Shown in pieces: positions 1 to 13,395 of a stretch of DNA of 64,000 bases; positions within the stretch are counted from its first letter, which is position 1, and every line of letters starts with the position of its first letter. Source of the stretch: Odiellus spinosus (taxonomy: Eukaryota; Arthropoda; Arachnida; Opiliones; Phalangiidae); the NCBI GenBank assembly GCA_963920705.1, contig CAWUCO010000235.1, positions 1 to 64,000 on the forward strand. The letters are read 5' to 3'. The notes beneath the pieces are model-generated. The model saw nothing but the letters and a program-made list of their open reading frames with translations, was not told where the DNA came from and did not search any database. A program made the translations under genes and the position numbers.

Positions 1-1394
1 AGCGTAATTTTTTTTCGGCTTACAAGATAAGCTAACAAATCAAATCAAGGTAAGGACTGACAGGAACAAAACACGCTTTGGTTCTTTCATGATCATATCA
101 TTTCGCTCTCATTCGCACTCCGTTTAAACATAATAATCATGGATTTATCATTTAGTGTTTTTTTTTGAAAAATTCTCGAGGGTCACCATGATTTAAGGAA
201 AAGATAGGCGATAAAATAATTCGACCTTATAAGAAAGGCCACGTCTCAATCCGTAGAAATCCGTTATCATTTCTAAAAACCTAAACATTTTTGTGCATAA
301 AAATTTTGAATTATATTTCCCTAAACCGAAGAGCTACACTCACTCAGTGCATTTATTTTTATAAAACTGTCCAAACCTCTTAGATTTTATGGAATTGATT
401 TTCATTTTATCATCTTAAACTTACCTATATCAAAATTATTAAACTGAAGTAGAATTTATTAATTTTGTCTCATCTAAATTTAGTTACAAATGAACATACT
501 CATGGCTAGACCTGAAATTTGTCTTTTCATGGGACCTTAAATCTATTGGGAGTAAAATTGTGGAAAAATATTGGGGCCCAGGTACTGTGATAAGGTGCGT
601 AAAATAATTGAAGTACACGACTTTAATTTTGTAGAAATGTACCTATAATTTCTCCTCATAAAACACTAGAATATGAAAGCTATAAAATTTCTACAGATTC
701 GCATTAGAATTGCATCAAGCAAAACCAGCAACAATAATTATAGTTAAATTTAAAAGAGGTTGATCATAATAAATTTTGTCATTAACGCTTTAAAATACAA
801 AATTGGGGTCAGTTAGTTAATATTGCGTATCACCCAAACTAGGATACACGTGTTTTATCTATTTTACATTTGGTCTTCACCTTACTTTCGCTATTAGGTA
901 ATATTGATTCTGTATTAAAGAATTCCGGTTCTTGTATGTTTATGTTAAAAAGTTGAATAAAGAGAGAAGCTTAAATGTTGCCCGTCTCTAATTAACAAAC
1001 GTTTCCCGTTATTTTATTCTTTCACTTATATTTCTATATTGAACATTGTTTCTTGTACATATCGGTGGATTTGTTAAGGAAGTTGTTTAAATGTAATGTA
1101 ACACACTTAACAGCGAAATGGAATGAACAGGGTGGTGAAAGCTTACTCCGACTTAATTGAATACTTTCTTCATTACCTAATCTTGAAAATAAAAATATTT
1201 TGAGTGTCCTCGTTCTTTGTCCTAATATTTGAATCCTAATTTTTAATTGAGTTTAATTATTTTATGGATAATATCATTAAATAATTTAGGAGTTTATAAT
1301 AATTAGTTTGTATTTTGAAATAGGTTGTGAATTTTGAAACCATAACTAAATATGTATTGAATAAATTTATAACATATTAAGGAATAGGGATACT
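1..1394. other. AT-rich non-coding DNA
   Basis: Very AT-rich sequence with stops in all frames and no recognisable exon, RNA or repeat. It may be intergenic, or a long 5' intron of the acyltransferase gene whose first recognised exon is at 6322; the sequence alone does not decide this. Confidence 0.5.
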
Positions 1395-1612
1395 TTTGGA
1401 CTTTTTCTTTTAATTTGTACCCAGTGTCGAGGCATTCTTTTCGAGTGGCTCATGACAATTTTATTATTCGAAATTAAAGAATGGAATGTCTATTTTCTAA
1501 CGGCGCAATCAGATTTGGTCTAGAAGATTGTAGTAAAAAGTTACAGCCATTTGAAGTTCGGGGTAATCTTTGGACTTTTCCTCAATTTGTATTTCTCCTA
1601 ATTATTTGCAAC
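1395..1612 (+). repeat. Satellite-like repeat copy (~173-bp family)
   Basis: Diverged copy of the unit seen in tandem at 2800-3215. Shared blocks include 'gaggcattcttttcgagtgg', 'caatcagatttggtctagaa' and 'ttacagccatttgaag', in the same order. It lies 1.2 kb upstream of the tandem pair, so the family occurs both in tandem and dispersed. Confidence 0.7.
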
Positions 1613-2799
1613 TAAAACATTGTGTTTTTATACACCATAAACTGGTTCTTAATTAGGGGTCTCCCTACCAACTGCTAATCGCGCTAGATGCTACTGAACT
1701 TGTATACAACCCACGGTTGCTACATCGGCATAAGACGGTTTTCATCTTATATTTAGCTTTGGGTCTCGTGATTATTTCCATGGCATATGCAGTATATTGC
1801 ATGGGTTTTAATTGCGCTTTATTTATTAAAAAATATTTCGGTGAATTGCGAAGCGGTTTAATGGGAATTCGGTCCAATAGGATTCGGACGAATGGCTGTA
1901 TACCATTTCGCTAGTAAATCATGTTCAACTTTTTGAAATAGCCAGCAGCTTTAACTATTGGCTTCTCTGGAGCCAATGAAATGTAGCCGTATTCGGGCAT
2001 GAACTTCACCCGTCCCTAATTTATTAATAATTAAGTTAAATTCGAAAGGATTAACGGTTTTGTCCGTTTTCAAATGTGCGACCTTTAAACTGCTATGCCA
2101 ATTGCTTAACCAAAGTCATACATTTATAGTTATCTCATTGAAAAAAATCATGAAAATTAATTAACCTTAGGCTAATAACTTTGTATTGAGATTTAAGTTG
2201 AAGAAATTATAACTTTCTACTTGATAATTCGTCCCTAGAGAAGGTTAATATCGAGTCTCAGTACCCAAGGTTTGACAAGAGAAATATTTTATCAGGAAGA
2301 AAATAAGCAAAGTTTTATTGACAATCTGTTTTTACTTCATTGATAAAGACACGCTAATTAATTTGGAATTTATTAAGGAATAAGAAGGCTTTTGATGGTA
2401 GAGTAAATTCTAAATGAGTCTGATTGTATAGGAAGAACACTAACAGCGTGACTGTGGTGAAACGTGAATGCTAACGAAGGTGATATAAGCGTTAATTTAA
2501 TACACATCAGCGGGGAAAATAAAATTGTCTTAACGACGAGAAATTCAATTGTGGAATAAACAACGAAGGGCACGACCTTCAATTTTATTTCTACTACTAA
2601 ATAATGTTATTTAATATTATTAAATTTTCATTAAACTTATCTTAAATCATAGTTTTTATTTATAATTTTTAATAATGTATGACCATTTGAAGAATTAAAG
2701 GTTAAGGAAATTATTGGTTGTATGTTATTTACGAAAACCATTAGTAACAGGGTGACAAACTCTTATATATCCTAGTTCCCTGTTTTATATGACCTATGT

Positions 2800-3215
2800 C
2801 AATTTTACCTTCTACAGGTCTACTTTGTAACGATGAAATCAGTTTTGGTCTAGGAGATTTTAGTAAAAGGTTACGGCCATTTGAAGATAGGAATAATTTT
2901 TTGACTTTTGCTCAATTTGTATCTAGTTGCGAGGCATCCTTTTCGAGTGGCTCATGCCAATCTTATTATAAGAAATTAACGAACGAAATGTCTACTTTCT
3001 AACGATGAAATCAGTTTTGTTCTAGGAGATTTTAGTGAAAGGTTACGGCCAGTTAAATATTGGGGTTATCTTTGAACTTTTGCTCAAATAGTATCTAGTG
3101 GTGAGGCACCTTTTTCGAGTGGTTCTTGTCAATTTTATTATTAGAATTTAATGAACGGAATATCTACTTTCTAACGTTGCAATCAGTTTTGGTATAGAAG
3201 ATATTTATCCAGACG
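2800..3215 (+). repeat. Tandem ~173-bp satellite-like repeat, two full units and a partial one
   Basis: The block beginning 'gatgaaatcagttttg' at about 2830 recurs at about 3004, and again, more diverged, at about 3177, giving a period near 173 bp. Each unit contains 'ttacggcca', 'cgaggca' or a variant, 'tttcgagtgg' and 'tctactttctaacg'. Degenerate relatives are recognisable at 1395-1612, about 23040-23110 and about 35870-35920. The 68-codon open frame over the first unit is a by-product of the repeat. Confidence 0.75.
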
Positions 3216-3837
3216 ACACTTTTCCCGAATCCTAACCATTTGACATATCATAATATTCATTGATTTCACGACTAATAACAGGATATTTCTTAGACGCTTT
3301 AATTTTATACTTTCATTTGTTTGTTATTCAAGGAAATGAATTGCAATTATTTTCCCTATTTTCTTCTATAATACTAAATAAGTGTTCAACTGGAGTTTTC
3401 ACAGACTACTTTATTCCCTATGAGGTTTAATATTGTGTATCAATCCACTAATGTCATTACGTTTACTCCTCTTAATGAGTAGAAGAGTTTTATGAAAACA
3501 TTTTCCTATTTGATATATTATCATAAATTAAAAACAAGGCCGTAAGGCGTGGTTTTAATAAATACCTGATCGACAATTCATCAAAAATTAGTATATATAT
3601 TTATCTAATAACTAAAGTCAGACAAATATTCCTTCTTCATTTATTAATGAATTTCTTATCGAACATTTCGATCTAAATTTCGAAGCATAAAATTTTTGGA
3701 GTAGAAATATAACTCTATAATAATCATAATTTATGCTTCGTTTCGTCTTTACCCAAAATTGGTTTATATGCACTTTTTTAGAAGTGTGAAAGAAAGCTAC
3801 TTTTCTGTTAAATTAGTTATAATTAACTTATGATATT
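3216..3837. other. AT-rich non-coding DNA
   Basis: No gene, RNA or clear repeat recognised. It separates the satellite copies from the 32-bp array. Confidence 0.5.
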
Positions 3838-4543
3838 TCATATTATAGTGGGATTATTTTAATCCCATATCATATTAAAGTAGGATTATTTTAATCCCAT
3901 TTCATATTATAGTAGGATTATTTTAATCCCATTTCATATTACAGTGGGATTATTTTAATCCCATTTCATATTATAGTGAGATTATTTTAATCCCATTTCA
4001 TATTATAGTAGGATTATTTTAATCCCATTTCATATTATAGTGGGATTATTTTAATCCCATTTCATATTATAGTGGGATTATTTTAATCCCATTTCATATT
4101 ATAGTGGGATTATTTTAATCCCATTTCATATTATAGTGGGATTATTTTAATCCCATTTCATATTATAGTGGGATTATTTTAATCCCATTTCATATTATAG
4201 TGGGATTATTTTAATCCCATTTCATATTATAGTGGAATTATTTTAATCCCATTTCATATTATAGTGGGATTATTTTAATCCCATTTCATATTATAGTGGG
4301 ATTATTTTAATCCCATTTCATATTATAGTGGGATTATTTTAATCCCATTTCATATTATAGTGGGATTATTTTAATCCCATTTCATATTATAGTGGGATTA
4401 TTTTAATCCCATTTCATATTATAGTGGGATTATTTTAATTCCATTTCATGATATAGTGGGATTATTTTAATCCCATTTCATATTATAGTGGGATTATTTT
4501 AATCCCATTTCATATTATAGTGGGATTATTTTAATCCCATAGG
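3838..4543. repeat. 32-bp minisatellite, about 22 copies
   Basis: The unit contains 'gggattattttaatccc', an imperfect palindrome (GGGATTA / TAATCCC around a 3-nt centre), followed by 'atttcatattatagt'. Copies are highly alike with scattered single-base variants, for example 'gtaggatt', 'gtgagatt' and 'gtggaatt'. Each unit could form a short hairpin. Confidence 0.95.
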
Positions 4544-5737
4544 GAGGTTAATCCCATTATTTTCTTTTCCTAATTCATATTATGCGTCAGAGTCGACGAT
4601 GTCTTATTTCCTTTAGGCAAAATCTGGTCGTAACCATGTAAACTAAATATGTTTTATTTTCCCACTCAAGTCAGAAACGTCAAAAGTTCAAAATAGCCAA
4701 TAAGATATTTATATCGTTTTGATAAGCGTTGAAGGGCTGACTCTTCCCTGGGCTATGGAGTCGGAATACATTAAGTTTAATATGCTTTCCATATATATTT
4801 ATGTATTCCCAGCTGATATTAGACTTTAAGTGTATTATTTTAATACATGATCTTAAAAGATTAAAAAACATACTACTCGTCTTCATTACCAATTAAATTA
4901 AAGATTATGACTTTCTAATACTTGATAATAATTGGAATTGATATAGACCTATAAGTAGTCTACTCGCATGAAGCAACAAATCACAAGGGCAGGGAGAGAA
5001 AATACTGGCAGAATAGGGATTTTAAAATAAACACGTCATGATGTTATTGGGTTTATCTCTTCCCACTGCATTTAAACACTATAATATGCATATTTAAGAT
5101 ATTAGAGGACTATACAACGGAGAATAGTAATCACTTGAAAAGTAAAAACTAAAAGTACGTGTAATAGAGATAGTGGCATCCTTGAAAATTTGAAATTTCC
5201 ATTTTTTGATGGTGTTTAATAGTTAAATTTGAATAAATCTTGATTTTTCTGGCACTACTATATATATTTTCTTATTTTTCTGCCACAAACGATAGAAACA
5301 AATAATAATTACTATATAGTATTCAAATATTAAAACGCCCCAAAACCGTTTAAGCCATTATTATAATCCTAAGGCTATAATTTTCGAAAATTTCGAAATT
5401 TAAAATTGGTTTGAATTTAATTTGAGAACGAAAAAAATTCTTGGGCAGATTATCTTTTTATCAGCATTGAAGGACAGTCGTTAAAAATATTTAAGTATCA
5501 CCACCATGTGGTATCACGAAAATCCCTGTATCGTTACCCAGAGAGAATAATTTTTGAAAATTAAAAATAAAATCCTTAAGTTTCAAAAAATGAGCTTTCT
5601 TGGAGCTTTCCTAAGATTATTGTTCAAGGTCGAAGAGCAGAAATCACTATTCGTCAAGAAATCTCACGATTCAAGACAGACATTTCTATAATTTTCAAAT
5701 TAAATTGGCTTTTTTAATGTATTATTTATAACTCAGA

Positions 5738-5773
<36 letters not shown>

Positions 5774-6321
5774 AAGTTATAACCAAGAAGATATTAAAAA
5801 AAAAGAGTTCTAATAAGGCGTTTTCATATTTTTAAGAGAAATTGACTGATGTGCCCACGGGCCAAATTTTCTTTTCTTATCCTTACCTCATGTGTAATTT
5901 CTTTAATGTTAATTTCAAATTATAATTGAAACACGTGGTATCCACATTGCCACCACATTTTTGAAAATTAACATGTGGATACCATAGGTGTGTAAATTAA
6001 CAAGCTAATATCATGCATGTTTGTGAAAAGAAAGAATTGAATATCATTCATGTTTGTGAAAAGGAAAAATGTGTATATCATTTTAAACCTATAAAGCCTT
6101 ATATAAACTCATTTCTTAACAATCCAAAAAATCCTAAGACCATATTCTTTGTAATAGACATTAATTCAAAGGTCACCAAAGGCCCGAATAAAGTAAAACA
6201 AGGGCGTGGGGCAATTAAGGCGGATTTGGGTCCATGTTGCTTTGAGACTAGTATGTGATAGTAGTATTTTAGAGCTCTATTTCTTATTAATAAGTGAAAC
6301 ATTTTTTTGGTTTAATTGCAG
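4544..6321. other. AT-rich non-coding DNA with a poly-T run
   Basis: Holds a T run of about 28 at 5742-5769. I searched for the missing N-terminal NRF exon, which should end one base into a codon, and could not support one. The open frame at 6013-6258 has no family resemblance. Confidence 0.5.
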
Positions 6322-9300
6322 TGTTGGATGCCAATGGTAAACCACCATCAGGCATCCTACAAGGGGCGGCCATGGCTTTAGGTTCGTACGACCAATGTCT
6401 GGACATTGTAAACCTGAACGAAATGTCCGAACCGGTTAAAACCCGATTCGTCGGACAATACTGCTCCGTGGAAGCGCTTCCGTTTAAACCGGGGACAGTA
6501 GTCAAGGACACGTTCTTCGATATCGCGCCAAACTTTACCAGAAAGGTAATAATACCGTAATAATTATTTACTATTTAATGTAAATTGGATTAAATAACTC
6601 AAAGGGAGAATGAGCTAGGCGTGAAATATTATTTCATCAATCAATTGAAAGGCCAGCTGCACAGCTAAGGTTTATTCACTTTGGGGGGCGACAACCCCTT
6701 TTCTCTCTCGCTTGAACCTGAGGGGTCCCACACTCTTGAATTCGCTGTACACCTGAGTTCAGCTTTGACAGTGCAATGAGTTCGAACTCTTATGAGTTCA
6801 GCTTTGATAGAGTTCAAAAATTTTGTACACCTGAGTTCGCGAGTTTCTGCCCCCTAGCTTGAACCGTCCCCAGTAGAAGTTTGATCCTCTAAATCCTCTA
6901 AAAGGGGAGTAATAAGAGACTGACGCTTTGAACTCCGGACCGACCGGTTTAACTTCCTTTTTGAAGAAATGTACCTCTGCTGTCTATCGTTAGGGAACTT
7001 ATTAATTAATCCAAGATCAGGTAGATGTAAAAGAATGTTTGAACATTTGAAAATATGCCGTTTAAAAAAAGAGTGTGCTTGAACATGTGAAAAATGGTGA
7101 CGTGTACGACTGGATATTTTAACCTTCCTAAACTACGTTTTTAAATCGCGATCTTGATACCTGCCTGGGAATTCTTTATACAAATCTGATTGAAAAAATT
7201 GGAGGTTGACAGTTTTATTACTCCGATTTTCGAAAACTTTCTCATTTTATTTTTCCGGAATAATAACAACCCTCAAAATGAATCATATTTTTCCTTAAAG
7301 GGCTATATGTCTGGTCAGAATTTGTTTTCATTTCTGAAGAAAAATTTGGATAGTTATTTAAATATGAAAAATTTTTGCGCAATAATATAAAGCAACAGAA
7401 TTAATAAAACTTCCCTAAAAATTTGAAATTTAAATTTAAACTTAATGCAACGTTATTATAGGAAAAAAATCTTAAATTAATATTACCACATTGCTTAATA
7501 TGAAGCCCCAAAAACAATAAAATCTTTCATTTAATATTTATATTAAAATATGTGACTGTTATTTATATGTTATTTGGACTGTTGAAGGACATATTTTGTA
7601 AGCCTCTATGATTTATAGTTAGCGAATTTTAACCTTACATTTAACCTAACTAACGGTTTCTGTCGACGATAAAAAAAATGAAAAATATAATTTGAAATTC
7701 ACTGTCTTACCTTGGGTCATATTTTCTTATAATTTTTTTTTTGGATCGTTCTTTATTTTTCTCTCTCGAATCTCATTATAAATTCTTATCCAGGCTTCTT
7801 CTGGTCTCTTCGCCGATCCAAAACTACTCATCAGATCCAGGTTGAGAGTCGGTCTTTGTATACCTTCAACTTGCTCCATCGATGACCTTAGAGAGGTTGC
7901 CGGACAAGGTTAGCCTAATTAAGACACAAAAAAAAACGAATAAATTAATAAATTATGATAAATTACATAAATTTTGAAATATTTGTAGAATATTTTATTT
8001 TGTTAACAGAGAAGTTTAATGAAAGGACATTTCAATAACTAATTCTGTTAATATTTTTATAATAATATTAATGATGTATTTTTAATTTAAAAGGGATGGT
8101 GGAAGGGAAATATTTAGTTAATATTAATTATTACCTATATTTAAAAATCAGACATTAAAGAAGAGAGAATGAACATGAAAAATAGTAACTTTGTTCATTA
8201 AATTAACGAGACACGTTTGTGAGGTTTAATTATGTTTTTATGAATATTTTAACACTCCTAATCGTATAAAGAAAATAAGTTTTTCATCTTCATCTTCCCA
8301 TTTAATACTTTATATAACATACACTTTATTATTTTAGTGTCCAAAATGCTTCACATGTACTTGAAAGTACTAAGATGCGAAACCAAGCAACCACTGACGT
8401 TAGAAACACCCGAATACATCAGTTTGTAAGTTTCCGAAAAACTAGTTAACATTCAAAGTGTATTACAGTCATATTACCAGGAGTTTACAAGAAACCGCTT
8501 TGGGGAGAAGTATGAAACGTAATGAAAATCGTTTAAATAGGCTTAATTAAAAGAATTTAATAAACAAATAAGTTTTAAATTTATTTCTAGTTTAAAATCT
8601 GTTTGTAATTTTTTTATCGGTTAATTAGACATATTTAAACTATTAGCAATCGAAAAAAAAAAAAAAAAAAAAAAAAACACCGCTTCACTCAGGTTTTAAT
8701 AGTTAATTTGAGTTGCCCAAAAATGACGTTTCCCCAAAGGGAGTTTCTTGTATGATATACTAACCATACAGTATTATCAAAAGTTGACTAATTACTCTTC
8801 CTATATAAGTTAAATACTCGTATTTAAATAATGTAACAAGCGACATGTAATACTTATTCCCGGTAAACAATGTTGATATTATTATATTCTTTCGGAAGGT
8901 AGGCGTATTCTTCAAGAGCTTGGAAGAAATCGCTGGCTACATTATTTTATACGACTTGATGATTCACTTCTCATGTTATTATTCATAATTGCAGAGGTAT
9001 TTTCGCTGGAGTAATTTTCGTTGTGGCGTTATGTACAATCGTGGATCTTTGCAAGCGAAAAAAACCAAAAGTTATACACGACGCAAATATTGTCAGCAAA
9101 TGTAAGTCTCGATTCACTGTTCTAGGGCGGTTTGCCATGGGTATAATCACTTAAGATTAATTATAAAAAAATCTGTATCATATATTCCATTAGTCATTCA
9201 AAGTGTATCGTTCGTCTCGAATACGGAGAGATTTCTTTCACCCAAAGTACCGGATACGGAAGTTAGTGCCTTAGCGGGCATAAGATTCTTGTCTGTTTTG

Positions 9301-11832
9301 TGGAATATTCTTGGAAATTGCTATTTTCTGGGTTACGCCCTCGAATTCACGCATTATAGTAAGTTACTACGAAAAGTTTCGAAGATAATTGGTAAATATA
9401 TAAAATGGATGGTTTGCTTGGTAATTAGCTAGTTAATTTAGCGGAATTGTCACTGTAAAAAGAGAGTTATGTAGGCCTTGAGCCCTTGACGTCTAAGAAA
9501 CAAGTGGAGCAAGCCATTATATATATTTACTTATTCCCACACAAGTTTTAGTTCTTAAACAAAGTGAAGATGTAAGTTAAGGTTTTCATGGCTATGAGCG
9601 CAAAGCGCTAAAGGTCTTCTAAGCAGATGATGTGGATTAGGGTATGATTATGAATACGTAGAAAAAAACATTCTTCGGCTATAGAGGATCGCTAGACATG
9701 TTGAGCTCTTTGTGGCAGAAATTTTAGCTTATTATCATTTCCAGACATTTATGAAATAGACCTATACAATGTTTATAAACTATGGAAGTTTGAAATTCTA
9801 GGCTTCAATATTGAGATTTGTTTTTAATCCAGGTCGAAGGACGGGCATCATTGAATTCGAACAAAAATTCACGTACGGAGCCATTTCCAATTTCTTCGTG
9901 TCTTACGAAGTACCATTCTTCGTCAGCGGAGTTCTCAGCGCGTACGTCAGTCTAAAACGAGTCAGAACATCGTCGAAAATTCGTAGCGTTTTCCGCAACT
10001 TGGCTGAAGACATATTCAGGTAATTCTTATTCAATGTTATGTTGAGGCAGGATGAATTGAAAAGAACTAATTTGACGTTTCAAATAATTTAGATTTACGA
10101 TAATAATGGTGGCCACGACACTCGTAACTTTAGGATTCTCTCATACCAATAATGGACCATTATGGGGTGATCTTATTCAGCCTATGTACGAAAACTGCAA
10201 ATTATATTGGTGGAGAAATCTCATTCACATCTCCAATTTTTACCCGTTAAACGAAATGGTAAGTTGGTGTTGGTATAATTTTTGTCGAACTGCGCAGACG
10301 ATACTAATGCAGGGATTGTTGTATTTCTATCTTTATAGTGTCTTATTCACAATTGGGTACTAAGTTCGCTCATTCATATTCAAATCGTAGCAGTAGTGGT
10401 TATTCTACCAATATTATTGTAAGATTCTTAATTATATCGCAGTTTAAAATTATTGGAGGTTTTTTTTAAGTACTTGAGTTGTATTTATAGTATGCGAAGA
10501 CTTGGCGTCTTGATCAACTTTCTTTACATGATGGCTAGCATAGTTACGATTACAGCATTAACTATTGTGTATAATTTACCACCAGCTTTGGACGGAGTCA
10601 CTAGAGATTATGGGTAAGTGGGTTATATATTATTTGTAATTTGGTTATCTATTATGATGAGATCAAGAGTAAATGACATCTTCCCTAAGAGTATTGGTCT
10701 GTAATTATTTTATACATGCCAGTGACCTAGCGGCCAAAGAAGAGCCCGCCCGCAGCCCAAAACGCGGGGCCCCGTTCACGAAATAGACTATTTTATACTT
10801 AGATATATCCACTTATGACTTCACCCAATCGACTAAAAACGTATTATTTTCACAGTGAGGAAGTTGAGAAATTCATTGAATACGTCGTAGTACGTCCTTA
10901 CACGCATTTGGGGGCTTACTGCATTGGAATCTTTGTGGCTGTCCTTATTGTCGAATATAAGGAAATTAAACTTAACAAGGTATTTAAATACAAACTTTAC
11001 GATATTACAAAAAGATTTAGAAATCGTAATTGATTCGGAAACGTGTACGTAAGCGTGAAGCTAACTTTAACAGAACAACGATGTCAAGTGCTGTAGAAGA
11101 TAGATTCATGTACACGTTCCCGTTGTTCGATCGTTCTCTCACCCCGGGATCTATATAACAGATGTCCAAAAATATTTTTTTCGTACAGTGCACCATAGCC
11201 ATTGGTTGGATTTTAGCTGGTGGGTGTTGTATCGGTAGCGTTTACGCTCTTTTTGACTTCAGAAGAGGTTACGACGTTGGCGTGGCGGCTGGAGCAATTT
11301 ACGCCGGATTGCATCGGTGCGTTTTCGGGTTAGCCATGGGCTGGGTCACTTTTGTCTGCGCCAGGACGCAACGGGGTATGTTCAAGAGAATTCTAAGTTG
11401 GAGGATCTTTTCCGTCATCGATCAATTGACCATGATCATGTACGTCGTTCATCCTATGTTGGTCATATCGCAATTAGCCACGGTGCGCGAAAGAATTCAC
11501 TACGATCATGATACGCACGTAAGTAATTAGTTACGTGATTAGTTAATGCAAATTGAGGAATTAATAAAACGCAAACGATCTTATTTTCGACGCAGATAAA
11601 TCTCTTTTTCGCGATCACGTGTCGAACCCTCGTGATCAGTTTCGTTCTTCACGCTTTGGTGGAACAACCAATTTTATCATTGAACAAATGGTTGTGGTCA
11701 AGGGATCAAGCTTCGGATAAAGAGTCCGTTAGTTCCCGTAAAGTGCCCCCGCCAATTTCGTCGCGAGGTATCAGCCTGAAAAATATTTTAATTCTAGAAC
11801 CACACGACGGTCCCGTGGCTGGTTATAAATAA
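6322..11832 (+). CDS. NRF-6-like acyltransferase-3 family membrane protein (5'-partial, 12 exons)
   Basis: Exons: 6322-6545, 7794-7908, 8338-8425, 8995-9101, 9194-9358, 9833-10019, 10093-10258, 10339-10418, 10491-10613, 10856-10979, 11189-11518 and 11596-11832 (TAA). All have GT-AG boundaries and compatible phases, giving 647 codons. The first exon starts two bases into a codon, so N-terminal exons are missing. The N-terminal part is an NRF domain (LDANGKPPSGIL, LGSYDQCLDI, then GLCIPSTCS). It is followed by a membrane helix (FAGVIFVVALCTIVDLCKRKK) and an acyltransferase-3 domain: ALAGIRFLSVLWNILGNCY, FFVSGVLSAY, YWWRNLIHISNFYP, RPYTHLGAYCIGI, MYVVHPML, VEQPI. Relatives (nose-resistant-to-fluoxetine 6) are multi-pass proteins implicated in lipid or yolk transport in worms; the substrate here is unknown. 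The LGH motif normally seen in the GIR...LGH block reads LGN, and the 10339-10418 exon is divergent (CLIHNWVLSS), so catalytic activity is doubtful. Confidence 0.92.
6650..6900. repeat. Dispersed repeat in NRF-like intron ('gagttc'-rich)
   Basis: Repeats 'acacctgagttc' and 'gagttcagctttga' internally. Similar pieces occur at about 24170-24290 ('actgaactcaggtgta') and about 29695-29800 ('actcttgaattcg'), which suggests a dispersed element. Ends were not determined. Confidence 0.45.
8654..8677. repeat. Poly-A tract
   Basis: Uninterrupted A run of about 24 inside an NRF-like intron. Similar long A or T runs occur at about 5742, 22969, 28111, 34120 and 44591. Confidence 0.8.
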
Positions 11833-12414
11833 ATTAAATCCCAACTCGACACTGCGCAATACCGGAAGCTTGGAGGAATTATAAGAAGAGTCAAAGACTG
11901 ACTGATTTCATAGAGATTCCTGTAGTTGCTGTAAGCCAAGAGCTTTAAACATTCAGGGTTTCCAGTTGAGTAGTTTTCCTAAAATTTTTGGGCGGTTTTC
12001 AATGGTTTTTTGAAACGATTTTTGGGCGGCTTTATAGGTTCGAAAACCCAAATAAGCCATCTCAAAAAACGTAATACGACAACTTTAAACATACTTTTCC
12101 CAGTTGGCTTTAAAGGAAACTAGCTATTTTATGCAGAGTTACTGTGGCAGAATTTTTACCTTGCACTATATTATAAACTAAGCAGAGCCAAATTGGACTT
12201 AGGCCAATAGATACGCGTAGAAGTACGCCTGAAACAGTCATTAAACTTTCTTCCTTATTCCTCCAAGCCAGAAGGCTATTTACTCCTGGTTATATGTATT
12301 ATGTAAATAGATTATCTTAAGAGTATAAAAAAACATATTCAACCATTCCAATGACTTCTAAAAAATGTACTCATCAATTACGAATGACTTTCTTAAAACC
12401 TTTTGTATAATTCT
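11833..12414. other. Intergenic, probable 3' UTR of the NRF-like gene
   Basis: Follows the stop codon directly. The 'aattaaatcc' after the stop is not a convincing polyadenylation signal. AATAAA-like strings occur only near 12676-12702, beyond a MITE, so the transcript end is unresolved. Confidence 0.35.
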
Positions 12415-12552
12415 ATTGTTAATCACTTCCGTAAAATCTCTACATTGATTACAGTCTATGGTAATTTTAAACAGAAATCAGTTACGTAATCACTTTAGTA
12501 CAGTCAGAGCTGCAAGCTTGTTCACCGATTACGTTGGAGTGATGAGCCCCCG
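12415..12552. mobile_element. MITE of the 'attaCGT/AATCACT' family, degenerate copy
   Basis: Shares 'gttacgtaatcactttagta', 'cagtcagagct', 'caccgattacg' and 'ggagtgatgagcccc' with the complete copy at 20409-20574. The left end is eroded. It lies between the NRF-like gene and PDPR. Confidence 0.6.
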
Positions 12553-12969
12553 ACCCTCCTTAGGATTACTCTGGCACGAGTCTTTGAAAAAGTCAATATT
12601 GTATTTGTTACAGCGCAAAAGAGTATTAATTTATATTAGTAAGACATGTTTTGATGGTTTTACGTTCTAAATGTTTGTAAATAAATTCAATATTTATACA
12701 ATAAATTTTGTTACGTTTTCAAATAAAATAAACGCCACATTTGTGTTCAATTAATAAAGGTGACAAAATGAAATAGAATTAATTGTTTTATTCGTTCCCA
12801 GATTGAAATTAACTCGCCGGAATTCTTATATAATTAATTATATAGGATTCCTTAATGAGATTCTTTGATCTAAGATGTTTAATTTCCTCAATCGTTGAGG
12901 GGTTTCCCAGATAAAGGAAATTAATTTTTGAGAATGATTTAGAAAGCTTATTTTATCTATCTTACGCGA

Positions 12970-13395
12970 GTCTCTATGAGAGTCCGTCCTTTGAGAGTTG
13001 TTCCTCTAAAAATGGACTTTCTATTGCCTATTCTGAATGTAGGCTTAACAAGGATTTATGGAGCATTTGAAATATCGCCATTTAAAAATCTCAGACCAAT
13101 CACGATTGAAGCACGCGCTTTAATTTTTCAAAGATTATTAGCGAATTCCATTGGGAGCTCTAGAGCAAGAGAAATTACTCTGAGAGCATGTTTATATTTC
13201 ACTATTTGTGAGTCAGAGCAGTGAGTTTTTGCTCTGTCTGAGACCAATCGATTGAGAGCACTTTTTACTGATTTGATTGGGGATGCATTCTTTTTCAAAT
13301 TATACGTTCCACTGCCCGATGCTCTTTAGCGAGCAAGGGCAAGAGCAATGTTTTCAACGAGATTTAGAGAACTGTGAGCGTGGTCCAGAATTAGC
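12970..13395. repeat. GAGAGC/GCTCT-rich intergenic block
   Basis: Many copies of GAGAGC, AGAGCA and their complements (for example 'gggagctctagagcaagaga' and 'ttgctctgtctgagacc'), and a repeated 'gaccaatc' at about 13094 and 13241. It looks like a degenerate inverted or tandem element. The 82-codon open frame here has no recognisable similarity. Confidence 0.4.

Noticed and set aside
2796..3002. 68-codon open frame
   Set aside because: Covers one unit of the ~173-bp satellite-like repeat; other copies do not keep the frame.
6013..6258. 81-codon open frame just upstream of the first recognised NRF exon
   Set aside because: No NRF-domain resemblance, no donor in the required phase, and a repeated low-complexity start.
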